From NCBI RefSeq assembly GCF_004363655.1, contig NZ_SNZH01000028.1, positions 1 to 38,712 of the forward strand: a stretch of 38,712 nucleotides of DNA, in the 5' to 3' direction. A program made the translations under genes and the position numbers. Positions 26,280-35,160 of this stretch are shown one piece after another. A model generated the notes under the pieces. It saw only the letters and a program-made list of their open reading frames with translations, had not been told where the DNA came from and ran no database searches. Within the stretch, counting starts at the first letter, position 1. Every line of letters begins with the position of its first letter. Source of the DNA: Tahibacter aquaticus. Its GTDB lineage: Bacteria; Pseudomonadota; Gammaproteobacteria; Xanthomonadales; Rhodanobacteraceae.

Positions 26280-26935
26280 CAAACTCGCAACCGGCCCACA
26301 GAGTCGCGTCAACAAGTCGCCAGATGTTGGCTACGTTCGCATCGGCTGTCAGCAATGCGAGGCGAGTTCTCAGCTCGCCGACGAGGAGCTAACGGCAGCC
26401 GTTCGAAGGCGGACAGGCCGAGATCGACATGGCCCTGCCTCGTATGCGGCAACGGCATCAACGCATGACGGGATACGACCTGAATCGGTCCGCGGTGCCC
26501 GTTGGCCGCCAGGGTGAGCACGGCATCGACCATGCTCAACCCGGTGCCGACGATGCACACGGTCTCGTCGGCCGTGATCGCCGCCGTCGCGTCGTAGTCC
26601 CAGCCGAGGAATAGGCGATCCGGCGGGGCATCCCCCGCCATGCCGGCCAGGCTCGTTCACGGCCAGTTACCCAGCGCGAGCACCACGATGTCGGACGGCA
26701 CGCTTCGGAAAGACCGCGAGGCTAGCGTCAGACCATCCTCACCGGCGTGGAGCGTCACGGCCTCGTCGTGAACGACCGTGGCGCGCGATCCCGCCGCGAA
26801 TTCCTGGAACGAATCGCGCAGGTAGGCCGAATAGGTACGACGCTCCGCGAACACGTCGTTCAGCGTGCCGTGAAAGCCTGCCTCCGAACCGCGCTGCAGG
26901 TACCGCACGAAATGATCGGTGTCATCGTCGAACCG
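26280..26935 (-). pseudogene. FAD/NAD(P)-binding oxidoreductase pseudogene
   Basis: The minus strand reads through a fragment of an FAD/NAD(P)-binding protein of the YdhS-like group. It begins at D-D-T-D-H-F-V-R-Y-L-Q, continues through R-R-T-Y-S-A-Y-L-R-D-S-F and V-L-A-L-G-N-W-P, meets an in-frame TGA at 26657-26659, then continues with [14 protein letters not shown] (the second dinucleotide-binding glycine motif) and P-L-P-H. A frameshift near 26400 moves homology to another frame (L-R-T-R-L-A-L-L). The N-terminal Rossmann motif and the C terminus are missing. The gene is dead, with its 5' end replaced by the flank of the secreted-protein gene at 27080. Confidence 0.8.
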
Positions 26936-27079
26936 GGACCTGTCTTCTGCGGTTGAGGTCCATGCGCGCCGGCGTCGGGCCGGCGTTTCTCCCAGCTTCG
27001 CCGTCCGTGCAGGGTGAGAGATCGCGCCCGCCAACGGCAGATACTGCTTTTCGGCTACCGCGTTCCCGGCAGGCTTCCC

Positions 27080-28111
27080 ATGCACCCACGGTTTGCTCCA
27101 CTCCTCGCCCTCCTCTTCATGCTGGCGGGCGCTTTCCCCGCGTTGGCCCAGGGCGGCCCCATCGACTGGCACGCCGCGATCGTGGGCGACGCCAAAGCGA
27201 TGGAACAGCCGAACGCCTGCCCCGGCTGCTGCTCCAGCCACGGCGGCATCAGCTCAACCTGCTCATCGAGCGGCCGGATCCTGTGCCGCGACGGCACAGT
27301 CAGCCCGACGTGCTCGTGTTCGTCCTGCGGCGTCAGCCAGACTCCCACTTGCACAGGCGGCCGCTACTGGAACGGCACAGCCTGCGTGTGCCCGACCGGG
27401 CAGTCGTTCGTCAACGGCCAGTGCCGCGTACCCACTCCGACCTGCTCCGGCGGTCAGGTATGGAACGGCGCCGCCTGCGCCTGCCCGGTCGGCCAGACGC
27501 TGGTCAACGGTCAATGCCAGACTCCGGCATCCACCTGCACCGGCGGCCAAGTCTGGAACGGCACCGTCTGCTCATGCCCGGCTGGTCAGACCCTCGTCAA
27601 CGGGCAGTGCCGCACGACGACGCCCACCTGCACCGGCGGCCAAACCTGGAACGGAACCGCTTGCGCGTGCCCCACCGGACAGGTTCTGACCAACGGCCAA
27701 TGTACGGTGGCGAACGCCTTTGCGATCGGCCCAGGCATCTCGGGCAACTGGTTCAACCCGAACGAAGGTGGCCACGGCTTCCAGTTCGAGGTGATCGGCA
27801 CGCCGCCCTCACTCATGACGGTCTTCTGGTTCACGTTCGACAACGCCGGCAACACGGTCTGGATCAGCGGTGCCGGTTCCTTCCAAGGCAACCGCTTCGT
27901 CGTCGATGCCGCCCGCCGCCTGGGCGGCCGGTTCCCACCGAACTTCAACAGCGCCGCGACGACGGTGCTGCCGTGGGGCCGGCTGAGCTTCACGTTCCAG
28001 GACTGCGCGCACGCTCGCGTCGAGTGGTCGTCATCGGACCCGAACTTCACGGCTAACGGGGCCATGAATCTGGAACAGCTGACGCGCGTGTCGGGGACGA
28101 GCTGTCCGTAG
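27080..28111 (+). CDS. Secreted protein with four Cys-rich repeats and a C-terminal beta domain
   Basis: This gene encodes 343 residues from ATG 27080, the start that gives a clean signal peptide (hydrophobic core L-L-A-L-L-F-M-L-A-G, cleavage after A-L-A). A cysteine-rich spacer is followed by four 31-residue repeats of the form C-T-G-G-x-x-W-N-G-T-x-C-x-C-P-x-G-Q-x-L plus V-N-G-Q-C, which must form local disulfides and so act outside the cytoplasm. The last 110 residues begin G-N-W-F-N-P-N-E-G-G-H-G-F-Q-F-E-V and contain V-F-W-F-T-F-D-N-A-G-N-T-V-W, a domain I have seen in Xanthomonadales secreted proteins. It lacks the I-F-x-[DN]-G tail. Likely a surface or matrix protein; ligand unknown. 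Confidence 0.85.
   Translation: MHPRFAPLLALLFMLAGAFPALAQGGPIDWHAAIVGDAKAMEQPNACPGCCSSHGGISSTCSSSGRILCRDGTVSPTCSCSSCGVSQTPTCTGGRYWNGTACVCPTGQSFVNGQCRVPTPTCSGGQVWNGAACACPVGQTLVNGQCQTPASTCTGGQVWNGTVCSCPAGQTLVNGQCRTTTPTCTGGQTWNGTACACPTGQVLTNGQCTVANAFAIGPGISGNWFNPNEGGHGFQFEVIGTPPSLMTVFWFTFDNAGNTVWISGAGSFQGNRFVVDAARRLGGRFPPNFNSAATTVLPWGRLSFTFQDCAHARVEWSSSDPNFTANGAMNLEQLTRVSGTSCP
27350..27703 (+). repeat. Four tandem 93-bp coding repeats
   Basis: Units start at the first Cys codon at 27350, 27443, 27536 and 27629. Each encodes 31 residues with six conserved cysteines or glycine pairs in register. The units differ mainly at third positions and at linker residues, so they have been kept by selection on the protein rather than copied recently. 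Confidence 0.85.
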
Positions 28112-28339
28112 GGGAGCGGATCGTGCCGATCCAACGATCTCACGAAAAGAACGACGGCGCCTTCTGGCCCGCGCAGGGACCTGAAAGACACCGGCCCACA
28201 GTATCGACGGCGGGCCGTGGTCGCGCGCCAACGCACACCAAGAATCGACCTGCGTGGGAGCTTGGCAGCCTTGACACCAGTGGAACAATGGTCATTCCAT
28301 AAAATGTGCTTTACCGAGAAACGTTCACAAGGACGCCTC

Positions 28340-29878
28340 ATGAAACTGTTTCTCACATTACTTTGCTTGGTTGCCGGCCTACCACAAGCCAGCCACGCCG
28401 CGACCTGGATGTGGGCGTCGGCCAGCAGCACGACGCCCGTAGCCGGTAGCAGCCCTTTGGGCCCTGACTACGCGCCGGTCTACGAAATCTCCCAGGTGAC
28501 GCGCCGAACGGTCGGTGGTACGGAGACCGTGGATCTGGACTTGCTCCCCGGGGATGTCGTGCGTGCCTACGGCCACTTACAGGTCACTGAAGAGAATTGC
28601 GCGCTTAGCGTTCCGGACTGCGTGGCGGCGCCCGTCTATGCGCTCCTTTCCTATCGTATCGGCCCTGCAGGAACGACCACGCGTTTTTCACCCTACGTGC
28701 GCCAGCACGTCATCCGGCGCGAGAACCACCATATGCCGCTGAACGTCGCCGGCATGCTGGAGGTCAACACCGCCGGCAGGTATCGGTTCTCGTTGCAGGC
28801 GCGTCAGACGGCAGTCGCACAAACGGTCGTCGTGGAGGATCAGATCTACGACGGGCACCTATCGCTGGAAATCTTTCGGGTCACCGCACAGCCGGATGCC
28901 AACAGCAGAGCGCTCGCTCAGATGGGCCGCAACGGCGCGCTAGGCACCAACCTTTTGATCGAACCCTGCCCAGGCTGCAGTTGGAGTGAGTTCGCGCAAG
29001 TCGGTGCCGAGGTCGGGATGAACGCACAGTCCGGCGACCTGCTCCAGGTCCACGGTCAGTTCGCCGCGCTCTACAACACGACCAACACCATGGCCGGCCA
29101 TATGCTGGTCGTTGAGACGCAGGCCGGCGACTGGACGCGGCGCTCTTGGCTGGCTCCGCGCGAGAACGTGACCGACGTTCTGGTGAAGCTCTCGCTGTTC
29201 GGCATGCTTTCCTACACCAACGACGCGGGCACTCTGCCCGTGCGTGCGCGTTCGCTCGCGTATGCCCTGGGCGATGCTGTCGGCAGCGGTTATTTCGTGC
29301 AGGCGTTCACCAACCGGGTCAGCATGCTGCGCTTCTCCGCCGACGGCCGCCTGTTTCCGGCGTTCGCGGCTGCGCAGCAATCCAGCCAGGACGTGGACTA
29401 CGACGTGAACCCGTCCGGACCCACGCCCTGGGTCGTCAGCCACAGTCAGGTGCTGCAGGGACGGCAGAACGGGCTGAGGAACGGCGACGTGGTGCGAGCC
29501 GAAGGAGCTATGGGTCTCCAGTTCACCGCCGCAACGGGCGCGTCGCTGCGTTGCCGCACCCGGCTGTATCTGGTCGAAGGCACCAGCGCCGCCTACGCGC
29601 CGGGTCAGGAGGTGAACATCGAAACCCTGCCGTCGCGCGGCTTCTCGGCCATCACCCTGCGCGAGGTTTCTGGTCAGCTCCCGTCGGTCAGCCTCCCGAC
29701 GTTTGCCGCCATTGAGGTGGATTGGCCCATAAGAGGTCGAGCCGACGCCACCGTGATCCACGTCTTGAACTGCGACAAGACGGACGCACCGCCCCTGCGC
29801 ACGCCTGCTGGTTTCTCGGGGCTGATAACCGAGGTGTTCCGGGACTCGATCTTCATGGATGGATTCGACCCCGACTGA
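28340..29878 (+). CDS. Secreted protein ending in the I-F-x-[DN]-G tail
   Basis: This gene encodes 512 residues from ATG 28340, with AAGGA upstream and a signal peptide (L-F-L-T-L-L-C-L-V-A-G-L, cleavage after S-H-A). An in-frame extension to 28217 has no signal and is rejected. The mature protein is beta-rich without a family I can name; segments such as L-D-L-L-P-G-D-V-V-R-A recur in varied form (G-D-L-L-Q-V, G-D-V-V-R-A), suggesting several diverged beta-sandwich units. The C terminus is R-D-S-I-F-M-D-G-F-D-P-D, sharing the short tail of two other proteins here. It is probably exported and surface-associated. A TTGACA lies at 28271, but no -10 fits it. Confidence 0.8.
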   Translation: MKLFLTLLCLVAGLPQASHAATWMWASASSTTPVAGSSPLGPDYAPVYEISQVTRRTVGGTETVDLDLLPGDVVRAYGHLQVTEENCALSVPDCVAAPVYALLSYRIGPAGTTTRFSPYVRQHVIRRENHHMPLNVAGMLEVNTAGRYRFSLQARQTAVAQTVVVEDQIYDGHLSLEIFRVTAQPDANSRALAQMGRNGALGTNLLIEPCPGCSWSEFAQVGAEVGMNAQSGDLLQVHGQFAALYNTTNTMAGHMLVVETQAGDWTRRSWLAPRENVTDVLVKLSLFGMLSYTNDAGTLPVRARSLAYALGDAVGSGYFVQAFTNRVSMLRFSADGRLFPAFAAAQQSSQDVDYDVNPSGPTPWVVSHSQVLQGRQNGLRNGDVVRAEGAMGLQFTAATGASLRCRTRLYLVEGTSAAYAPGQEVNIETLPSRGFSAITLREVSGQLPSVSLPTFAAIEVDWPIRGRADATVIHVLNCDKTDAPPLRTPAGFSGLITEVFRDSIFMDGFDPD

Positions 29879-30103
29879 TTGCTGCGGTTTCGTCACCGTA
29901 AGTCTCGCCTACCGAAGCGACTGCGACCGATCGAATCCATTTTTCTACGAAATACCGTCGTTCCACTGCGCCTAAAGGAACGTCCGCGCAGCGGCAGAAA
30001 AAATTGATCCTCGGCCACCGCCCGCAACACCCTTATCAACTAGCTCGCTGCGACACCTGACCAACTCCTGCCACAGAATGCCGCCTTGCCGACAACGCCC
30101 AAC

Positions 30104-30640
30104 ATGGAGCTCTCGATGGAAGCGACGATCTTGTTCGTGAACATCGCTTGGATGAAGCGGTACCGGAGCGACAAGCCGAGCGACCCGCTTCAACACGGCA
30201 ACTTCTGCTAATTCCGTTCGAAAGGTCCGAAGAAACGAGACGGGCACGAAGAGTGGAACTTCAAACCGTTGGTCGGGTAGGTCTACGGGTATGCACCTCT
30301 GGGGAAAAACATCAGTCTGAAGTGTCTTGGGGCTCCCGCCGGGGGCCAAAGAGATGAGTGGCGTCCTGGTCGTGTTCATCGCGCGGGATCCGGGCGCCGA
30401 CGTGCTGAAGATGGTCGGCTACTACGAAAACGCCACGATCCGAAACGAACGGTTTGAGATCAACCACAGTAACTTCAAGGTTCGAGCCATGTTCCGGACC
30501 GAGGCCCGCAAGGCGCGCATCATCGACCTACCACGAAGCGTGGTGATTCCCACGTTTCAAGGGGATGGCGACGGCGTCGGCCAGTCGACGCTCTGGTACG
30601 CCGACAACCACCCAGAGATCGTTGCAAAGGTCCGCCGGCT
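30104..30640 (+). pseudogene. Broken protein of an uncharacterised nuclease-associated family
   Basis: The first frame, from ATG 30104, gives I-L-F-V-N-I-A-W-M-K-R-Y and G-H-E-E-W-N-F-K-P, interrupted by TAA at 30209 and TAG at 30278. After a frameshift near 30327-30357 homology continues as S-G-V-L-V-V-F-I-A-R-D-P-G and V-G-Y-Y-E-N-A-T-I-R, ending with G-V-G-Q-S-T-L-W-Y-A-D. The V-V-G-W-Y-x-N-A-T pattern followed by G-Q-S-x-x-W-Y-A-D is one I associate with N-terminal domains of uncharacterised HNH-type or restriction-related proteins, but I cannot name the family. No nuclease domain remains downstream. Dead gene. Confidence 0.65.
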
Positions 30641-30914
30641 CGGGGACCACGGAGCCGCTCTGGGAGATCGGGGTGCCGCGAAGCTACGCGCGCGCCAGCC
30701 TTCGCTGCTGCGGACGCTGCCTGAGTCGATAAGCCAGAAGGTGCGGGGCCAACGCCGTGTGGCAACGCAGCCAACGACGTTGGTCCTGCGTTCGGGATCC
30801 ACGGTCTGCACGGGTTGAACGCTGGCAGCCGCCACTGCCCCCGAAACAGCTTCTGTCATGGCCCGCAGCCGGCTTGCGTATTTCCTTGCTGACCTTCCCC
30901 GGCGGAGTGCTGCC

Positions 30915-32327
30915 ATGCGCCATGCTTTCCTTCTCGCCATCGCCGTCCTGTTCGGTGCGGTAGGACACGCGCGCGCCGCGGAGCAGGTCGAGCCCGGGTT
31001 TTTCTTCACCAGCAGCGGCCTCGTCAGCTTCACCGCCATCGCGCTGCTGCCGCAGCCCAACGGCGACCAGACCCTGGTCTTCGCCTGGCCGTTCCAATCC
31101 GGCGTCTGCAACGATGTCGTCTGCATCGGCATCGACCGCTGGAACGCCAGCGGAGCCCGTATCGGCTCCACGCGCCTCAAGTCGACGGCGCTGGACACCA
31201 TTGCAGCGGCCACGGTCGATAGCCGCGGCCGCATCATCGTGGTTGGCAGGTATCAGGGCGCCGGCTCCAACGGTGGCGAGTTCGGCGTGGTGCGTTTCAA
31301 GGCCGACGGCAGTGACGACACGAGCCTCGCTGGCGACGGCAACACCTACGTTGACTTTGGTGGGGGCGGCAGCAACTTCGATAACCCGTTGGCTGTGGCC
31401 GTCGACGCCGACGACAACATCCTCGTGGCCGGATCAGCGGAGCGTGCCTCGCCCGGCGACTCGGACTTTGCCGTTGCGCGCTTGCGCGCCAGCGACGGCA
31501 GCCTCGACACGAGTTTCAGCAGCGATGGCAAAAACCTGGTGTTCTTCGACCTGGGGCCGGATTCGCGGCTGGATCAGGCTTACGCCGTGACCGTGCGCAA
31601 CGACGGAAAGATCGTGCTCGGCGGCACCGCGCTCGACAGCGTTATCGCGCGTCGCCGCCCCGTCATGGCGCAGCTCAACAAGGACGGTTCGCTCGACACC
31701 GGCTTCTGCAACACCAACTGCAACTTCAATGCGGGCTACAGCGGCGTCAACACGGGCAAGCGCGTGTATTACTTCGGCACGCTGACCAGCCATACGGACG
31801 AAATCCTCGACGTCGATGTGGCGAGCAACAACGACATCGTGATCGCTGGCGCCACGTACGCGGAAGACGGTTCGACGCGCCGCGCGGCGATTGCGCGTTT
31901 CACCGGCGCCGGCGTACAGACGAGCGAACGACTCGAAGTCGGCTTTGACAGCAACGCCCGCTTCACCGGCGTTCGCTTCGCCGACGGTAGCGGGACGCGA
32001 GTGATCGCTGTTGGCGACATCGGAGCCGGCCCCAACCTGTTCCTCGCCCAACGATTCACCGCTAGCCTCAGCCCCGATACGACCTACGGCTACACCTTCT
32101 TCTGCCTGCCAGACGCCAGCGGCTTGTGCTTTGCCGGCGCCGGCGAGTTTGGCGACTTCGGCCCCAATGCTGCAGGCAAGCTGCACCTGGACGCACGCGG
32201 CCGACCGCTGTTCGCCGGCACGTTCGTGCGGTCCTCCGACTCGGGCCGCGGCAGCCTCGTATCGGTGCGCATCAGCAACATCTCAGGCCCCCTGCCCGAC
32301 CGGATCTTCCGCAACGGCCTGCAGTAA
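30915..32327 (+). CDS. Secreted delta-60-repeat beta-propeller protein with I-F-x-[DN]-G tail
   Basis: This gene encodes 470 residues from ATG 30915 (CGGAG upstream), which gives a good signal peptide (F-L-L-A-I-A-V-L-F-G-A-V, cleavage after A-R-A). At least five blades follow the delta-60 pattern: V-V-R-F-K-A-D-G-S-D-D-T, V-A-R-L-R-A-S-D-G-S-L-D-T-S-F and A-Q-L-N-K-D-G-S-L-D-T-G-F are clear, others more diverged, separated by strands such as I-V-L-G-G-T-A and I-V-I-A-G-A-T. Such repeats form exported beta-propellers of unknown ligand. The last residues P-D-R-I-F-R-N-G-L-Q repeat the tail seen at 120 and 29878. It follows a pseudogene and is convergent with kup. Confidence 0.85.
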   Translation: MRHAFLLAIAVLFGAVGHARAAEQVEPGFFFTSSGLVSFTAIALLPQPNGDQTLVFAWPFQSGVCNDVVCIGIDRWNASGARIGSTRLKSTALDTIAAATVDSRGRIIVVGRYQGAGSNGGEFGVVRFKADGSDDTSLAGDGNTYVDFGGGGSNFDNPLAVAVDADDNILVAGSAERASPGDSDFAVARLRASDGSLDTSFSSDGKNLVFFDLGPDSRLDQAYAVTVRNDGKIVLGGTALDSVIARRRPVMAQLNKDGSLDTGFCNTNCNFNAGYSGVNTGKRVYYFGTLTSHTDEILDVDVASNNDIVIAGATYAEDGSTRRAAIARFTGAGVQTSERLEVGFDSNARFTGVRFADGSGTRVIAVGDIGAGPNLFLAQRFTASLSPDTTYGYTFFCLPDASGLCFAGAGEFGDFGPNAAGKLHLDARGRPLFAGTFVRSSDSGRGSLVSVRISNISGPLPDRIFRNGLQ

Positions 32328-32409
32328 CCGTAACCGGACGAGCAGCAACGTAGCGCGCGGCCCAATCGACCTGCGCCACAGAAGTCTGCGGCACTCAAAC
32401 GTGTTGCGG

Positions 32410-34302
32410 CTAGATTTCGATCCGAGTCCCCAGCTCCACCAAGCGGTTGCCCGGAATCTGGAAATGCGCGGTAGCCGGCAGCGCGTTGCGCGCCAGATAA
32501 ACAAAGAGCTTGTCCCGCCAAAGCGACATGCCCGGCCGGTCGGTCGCGACGATGGTTTCACGGCTCAGGAAGAACGTCGTGCGCATGCAGTCGAAGTCCT
32601 CGCCCGCCAGCCGCAGTCCTTCCAACGCTGTCGGCACGTCAGCGTCTTCGGCAAAACCAAACCGCAGCGAGACGGTGTAGAACGCTGGACCCAGCACGAC
32701 CACGCCGTAACGTTCCGACGGTTCGGATTCCGGGGTGTCGAGCGTCTCCACGTTCACGATCACGTTGCGCTCGTGCAGCACTTGGTTGTGCTTGAGGTTG
32801 TGCAGCAAGGCATGCGGCACACCGGCCAGATCGCTGGTGAGGAACACGGCCGTACCCTGCACGCGGTGCGGCGGATGCGCCGCCATGCTCGCGACGAAAT
32901 CTGCTAACGGCAGATCGGTCTTGCGGATTTGCTGCTGCAGAAGCTGCCGGCCGCGGCGCCACGTCGTCATGACGATGAGGATCGCGATCCCGAGGACCAC
33001 CGGGAACCAGCCGCCGTCCTTGAACTTGAGCAGATTGGCGCCGAGAAAGGCAAGGTCCACCGTCAGCATGACCACGCCCAACGCGAGGACGGCGGGCAGA
33101 CGCCAACGCCACACCCGGTGCGCCACCACCAGTGCCAACACGGTTGTGATCAGCATCGTGCCGCTGACCGCAATGCCGAAGGCCGCTGCCAGACGCGCTG
33201 CCGATCCGAAGCCAACGACGGCCGCCATAACCATGACGAACAGGAATGCGTTGATGCCCGGCAGGTAGACCTGGCCGCGGGTTTCCTCGGACGTGTGGAC
33301 GACCCGCATGCGCGGCAGGTAGCCCAGATGAATCGCTTCACGGGTCATCGAATAAACGCCGGAAATGATGGCCTGCGAAGCGATGACCGTGGCGGCCGCC
33401 GCCAAGCCGATCATCGGGTAGAGCAAATCCCGCGGGACCATCAGGTAGAACGGATTGCTGGCGCTCTCCGGGTTCCCGATCAGCAACGCCCCCTGCCCGA
33501 AGTAGTTCAGCAACAAAGCGGGAAGCACGACCAACGACCAGCTGAGGCGAATCGGCTTGGGACCGAAATGCCCCATGTCCGCGTAAAGGGCTTCAGCACC
33601 GGTCAGCACGAGCACCACGGCACCCAGGGTGGCGAACCCCCGGAAACCGTTGCGTGCCATGAACTCGACAGCATGGACGGGATTCAACGCCGCCAGCACG
33701 TCGAGGTTCGAGGCCAGGGTGAAGCCACCGAGCAGCCCGATGCTGATGAGCCAGACCAGCATGACGGGCCCGAAGATTTTTCCCACCACCGCCGTGCCGT
33801 GGCGCTGGAACAGGAACAAGCCAATCAGGATGCCGACCGTGATGGGCACGATGTAGTCCTTGAGCGAAGGCGCGGCAACGCCCACGCCCTCGACGGCGGA
33901 CAGGACGGAAATCGCCGGAGTGATCACGCCGTCCCCAAAGAACAGCGCCGCACCGGCGAGCCCCAGGGCCACGATCAACCGGGACGAACGACGGTCGCCG
34001 CGCACGGCGCGTTGGGCGAGGGCGAGCAGCGCCATGATGCCGCCCTCACCCTTGTTGTCGGCGCGCATGATGAAGAACACATACTTCAGCGACACCACAC
34101 CGATCAGCGACCAGAACACCAACGACAGCACGCCCAGCACGTTTTCGGGCGTCGGGCGCACGCCGTGTACGCCGAACGCCTCCTGCATCGCGTAGAGTGG
34201 ACTTGTAGCAATGTCTCCGAAAACGATGCCGATGGCGGCGATGAGAAGGCCAGCGCGGAAGCGGTCAGGTCCGGCGGCGGCGGTTGCGGGCGTTACGCTC
34301 AT
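32410..34302 (-). CDS. kup: Low-affinity potassium transporter Kup
   Basis: This gene encodes 630 residues from ATG 34302, close to E. coli Kup (622). The upstream in-frame extension to 34410 is R/W-rich and not conserved. The N terminus has the family signature G-I-V-F-G-D-I-A-T-S-P-L-Y-A, followed by about twelve membrane segments (for example L-I-V-A-L-G-L-A-G-A-A-L-F-F-G-D-G-V-I-T-P) and a cytoplasmic C-terminal domain of about 180 residues ending L-G-T-R-I-E-I. Kup imports K+ with protons at the inner membrane. AAGGA lies about ten bases before ATG. An upstream small ORF ends in an ATGA overlap with this start, which may affect its translation. Confidence 0.96.
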   Translation of the reverse strand: MSVTPATAAAGPDRFRAGLLIAAIGIVFGDIATSPLYAMQEAFGVHGVRPTPENVLGVLSLVFWSLIGVVSLKYVFFIMRADNKGEGGIMALLALAQRAVRGDRRSSRLIVALGLAGAALFFGDGVITPAISVLSAVEGVGVAAPSLKDYIVPITVGILIGLFLFQRHGTAVVGKIFGPVMLVWLISIGLLGGFTLASNLDVLAALNPVHAVEFMARNGFRGFATLGAVVLVLTGAEALYADMGHFGPKPIRLSWSLVVLPALLLNYFGQGALLIGNPESASNPFYLMVPRDLLYPMIGLAAAATVIASQAIISGVYSMTREAIHLGYLPRMRVVHTSEETRGQVYLPGINAFLFVMVMAAVVGFGSAARLAAAFGIAVSGTMLITTVLALVVAHRVWRWRLPAVLALGVVMLTVDLAFLGANLLKFKDGGWFPVVLGIAILIVMTTWRRGRQLLQQQIRKTDLPLADFVASMAAHPPHRVQGTAVFLTSDLAGVPHALLHNLKHNQVLHERNVIVNVETLDTPESEPSERYGVVVLGPAFYTVSLRFGFAEDADVPTALEGLRLAGEDFDCMRTTFFLSRETIVATDRPGMSLWRDKLFVYLARNALPATAHFQIPGNRLVELGTRIEI

Positions 34303-34619
34303 GCGCTGGAAATCCTTGGAGTGCTGACCGTTGTCGGGCGGAAGCGAAGAACGCGGAGGGTGCAGCCAACGCCACAGCCGACGCCACAGCCGACGCTTGA
34401 CGAACCGCACGCTGTTACATCGACACCGTACCCCAACGAGCGGAGCGTGAGCATCATTTCGGGGTCAGACGCACGGACACGCGATGAACAACCGCGTGGG
34501 TGTACGGTGCTCGCCCGCGTACCGGTCGTTATGCGGCCACGGCACAGGATCCGGAGGATGAGCATCGTGTAGCCCAGCATTCCTGCAAGTACCCAGAAGA
34601 AAAGAGCAAAACTGTTCAT
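34299..34619 (-). CDS. Possible leader ORF with one membrane segment ahead of kup
   Basis: The frame gives 106 residues from ATG 34619, with TGA overlapping the kup ATG (ATGA). Residues 1-25 (F-A-L-F-F-W-V-L-A-G-M-L-G-Y-T-M-L-I-L) form a convincing membrane helix. The rest is C/G/R/S-rich, partly encoded by a 12-bp DNA repeat, and does not look like folded protein. No Shine-Dalgarno is evident. It could be a short membrane peptide, a translated leader coupling to kup, or chance. Confidence 0.3.
   Translation of the reverse strand: MNSFALFFWVLAGMLGYTMLILRILCRGRITTGTRASTVHPRGCSSRVRASDPEMMLTLRSLGYGVDVTACGSSSVGCGVGCGVGCTLRVLRFRPTTVSTPRISSA
34363..34396. repeat. 12-bp tandem repeat upstream of kup
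   Basis: CAGCC[A/G]ACGCCA is repeated nearly three times (34363-34374, 34375-34386, 34387-34396 partial). It lies 60-95 bases upstream of the kup start. This is a simple repeat that could vary in copy number. Confidence 0.75.
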
Positions 34620-34959
34620 GTGCGTTGAACCCGGACAGGTGCCCGCACAGTGTCACACCGCACCGTGTAAACCCTCCATTCCCAGAAGGCTCCGCGCCAT
34701 AACGGCTGCGTAAACTCGCCGCAACTCGTTCTGATCCAAGGCAGTTTTTTCGGCTCCAAACGCTCTGCGCGACGGGCTCGCAGCAGCCGGACGCGGGCGA
34801 TGCTCAACCGGCAACCCGACCACGTCGGGCCGCACATGCCGCCCGGCGGGAGGCCGTTGATGTACTCGGGTCATGCCTCAGGCAAAGGTTCACGACGCGC
34901 AGGGGTCGCAGCAGCGAAAAGACTGGGCACCCGGAGACGCCTCGCCTGCGGGCTAGATC
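34620..34959. other. Gap without a supported gene
   Basis: About 340 bases between the possible kup leader and the radC relic. No gene, RNA or terminator could be supported; open frames here are R/A-rich shadows. Confidence 0.4.
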
Positions 34960-35160
34960 GGCCCGCGTTCGGCCAGGGAAACGAAAGTTCCCCCCACCGA
35001 CGATCAAATGGTCCCGCAGCCTCCCACAGATGAGCTCAAAGGCGTTCTTCAGCTGTTCCGTGACGAGCCGGTCCGAAGCAGAAGGCACAGCAACGCCGCT
35101 CGGATGATTGTGGGCAACTAGAACTGCGGCAGCGTTCAGCTCCAGCGCCTGGCAGCAACT
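34960..35160 (-). pseudogene. radC: RadC/JAMM-domain relic
   Basis: The minus strand encodes the C-terminal half of a RadC-type JAMM domain: L-N-A-A-A-V-L-V-A-H-N-H-P-S-G-V followed by S-A-S-D and L-I-V-G-G-G-N. The metal-binding pattern H-N-H-P-S-G-x7-D is complete. Upstream of the alanine stretch the frame no longer matches RadC, and the N-terminal helix-hairpin-helix part is absent, so this is a fragment. RadC-like genes are common on mobile elements, consistent with the surrounding debris. Confidence 0.75.

Noticed and set aside
28118-28132. Hairpin GGATCG-TGC-CGATCC after the Cys-repeat gene as a terminator
   Set aside because: The stem is short and no T-run follows.
28271-28305. TTGACA with TAAAAT as a promoter for the 512-residue secreted protein
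   Set aside because: The spacing is 23 bases, far from 16-18, and no better -10 fits the perfect -35.
32929-34572. Very long plus-strand open frame antisense to kup
   Set aside because: Its translation is Q/H/R/D-rich low-complexity sequence, and kup on the other strand has complete family homology.
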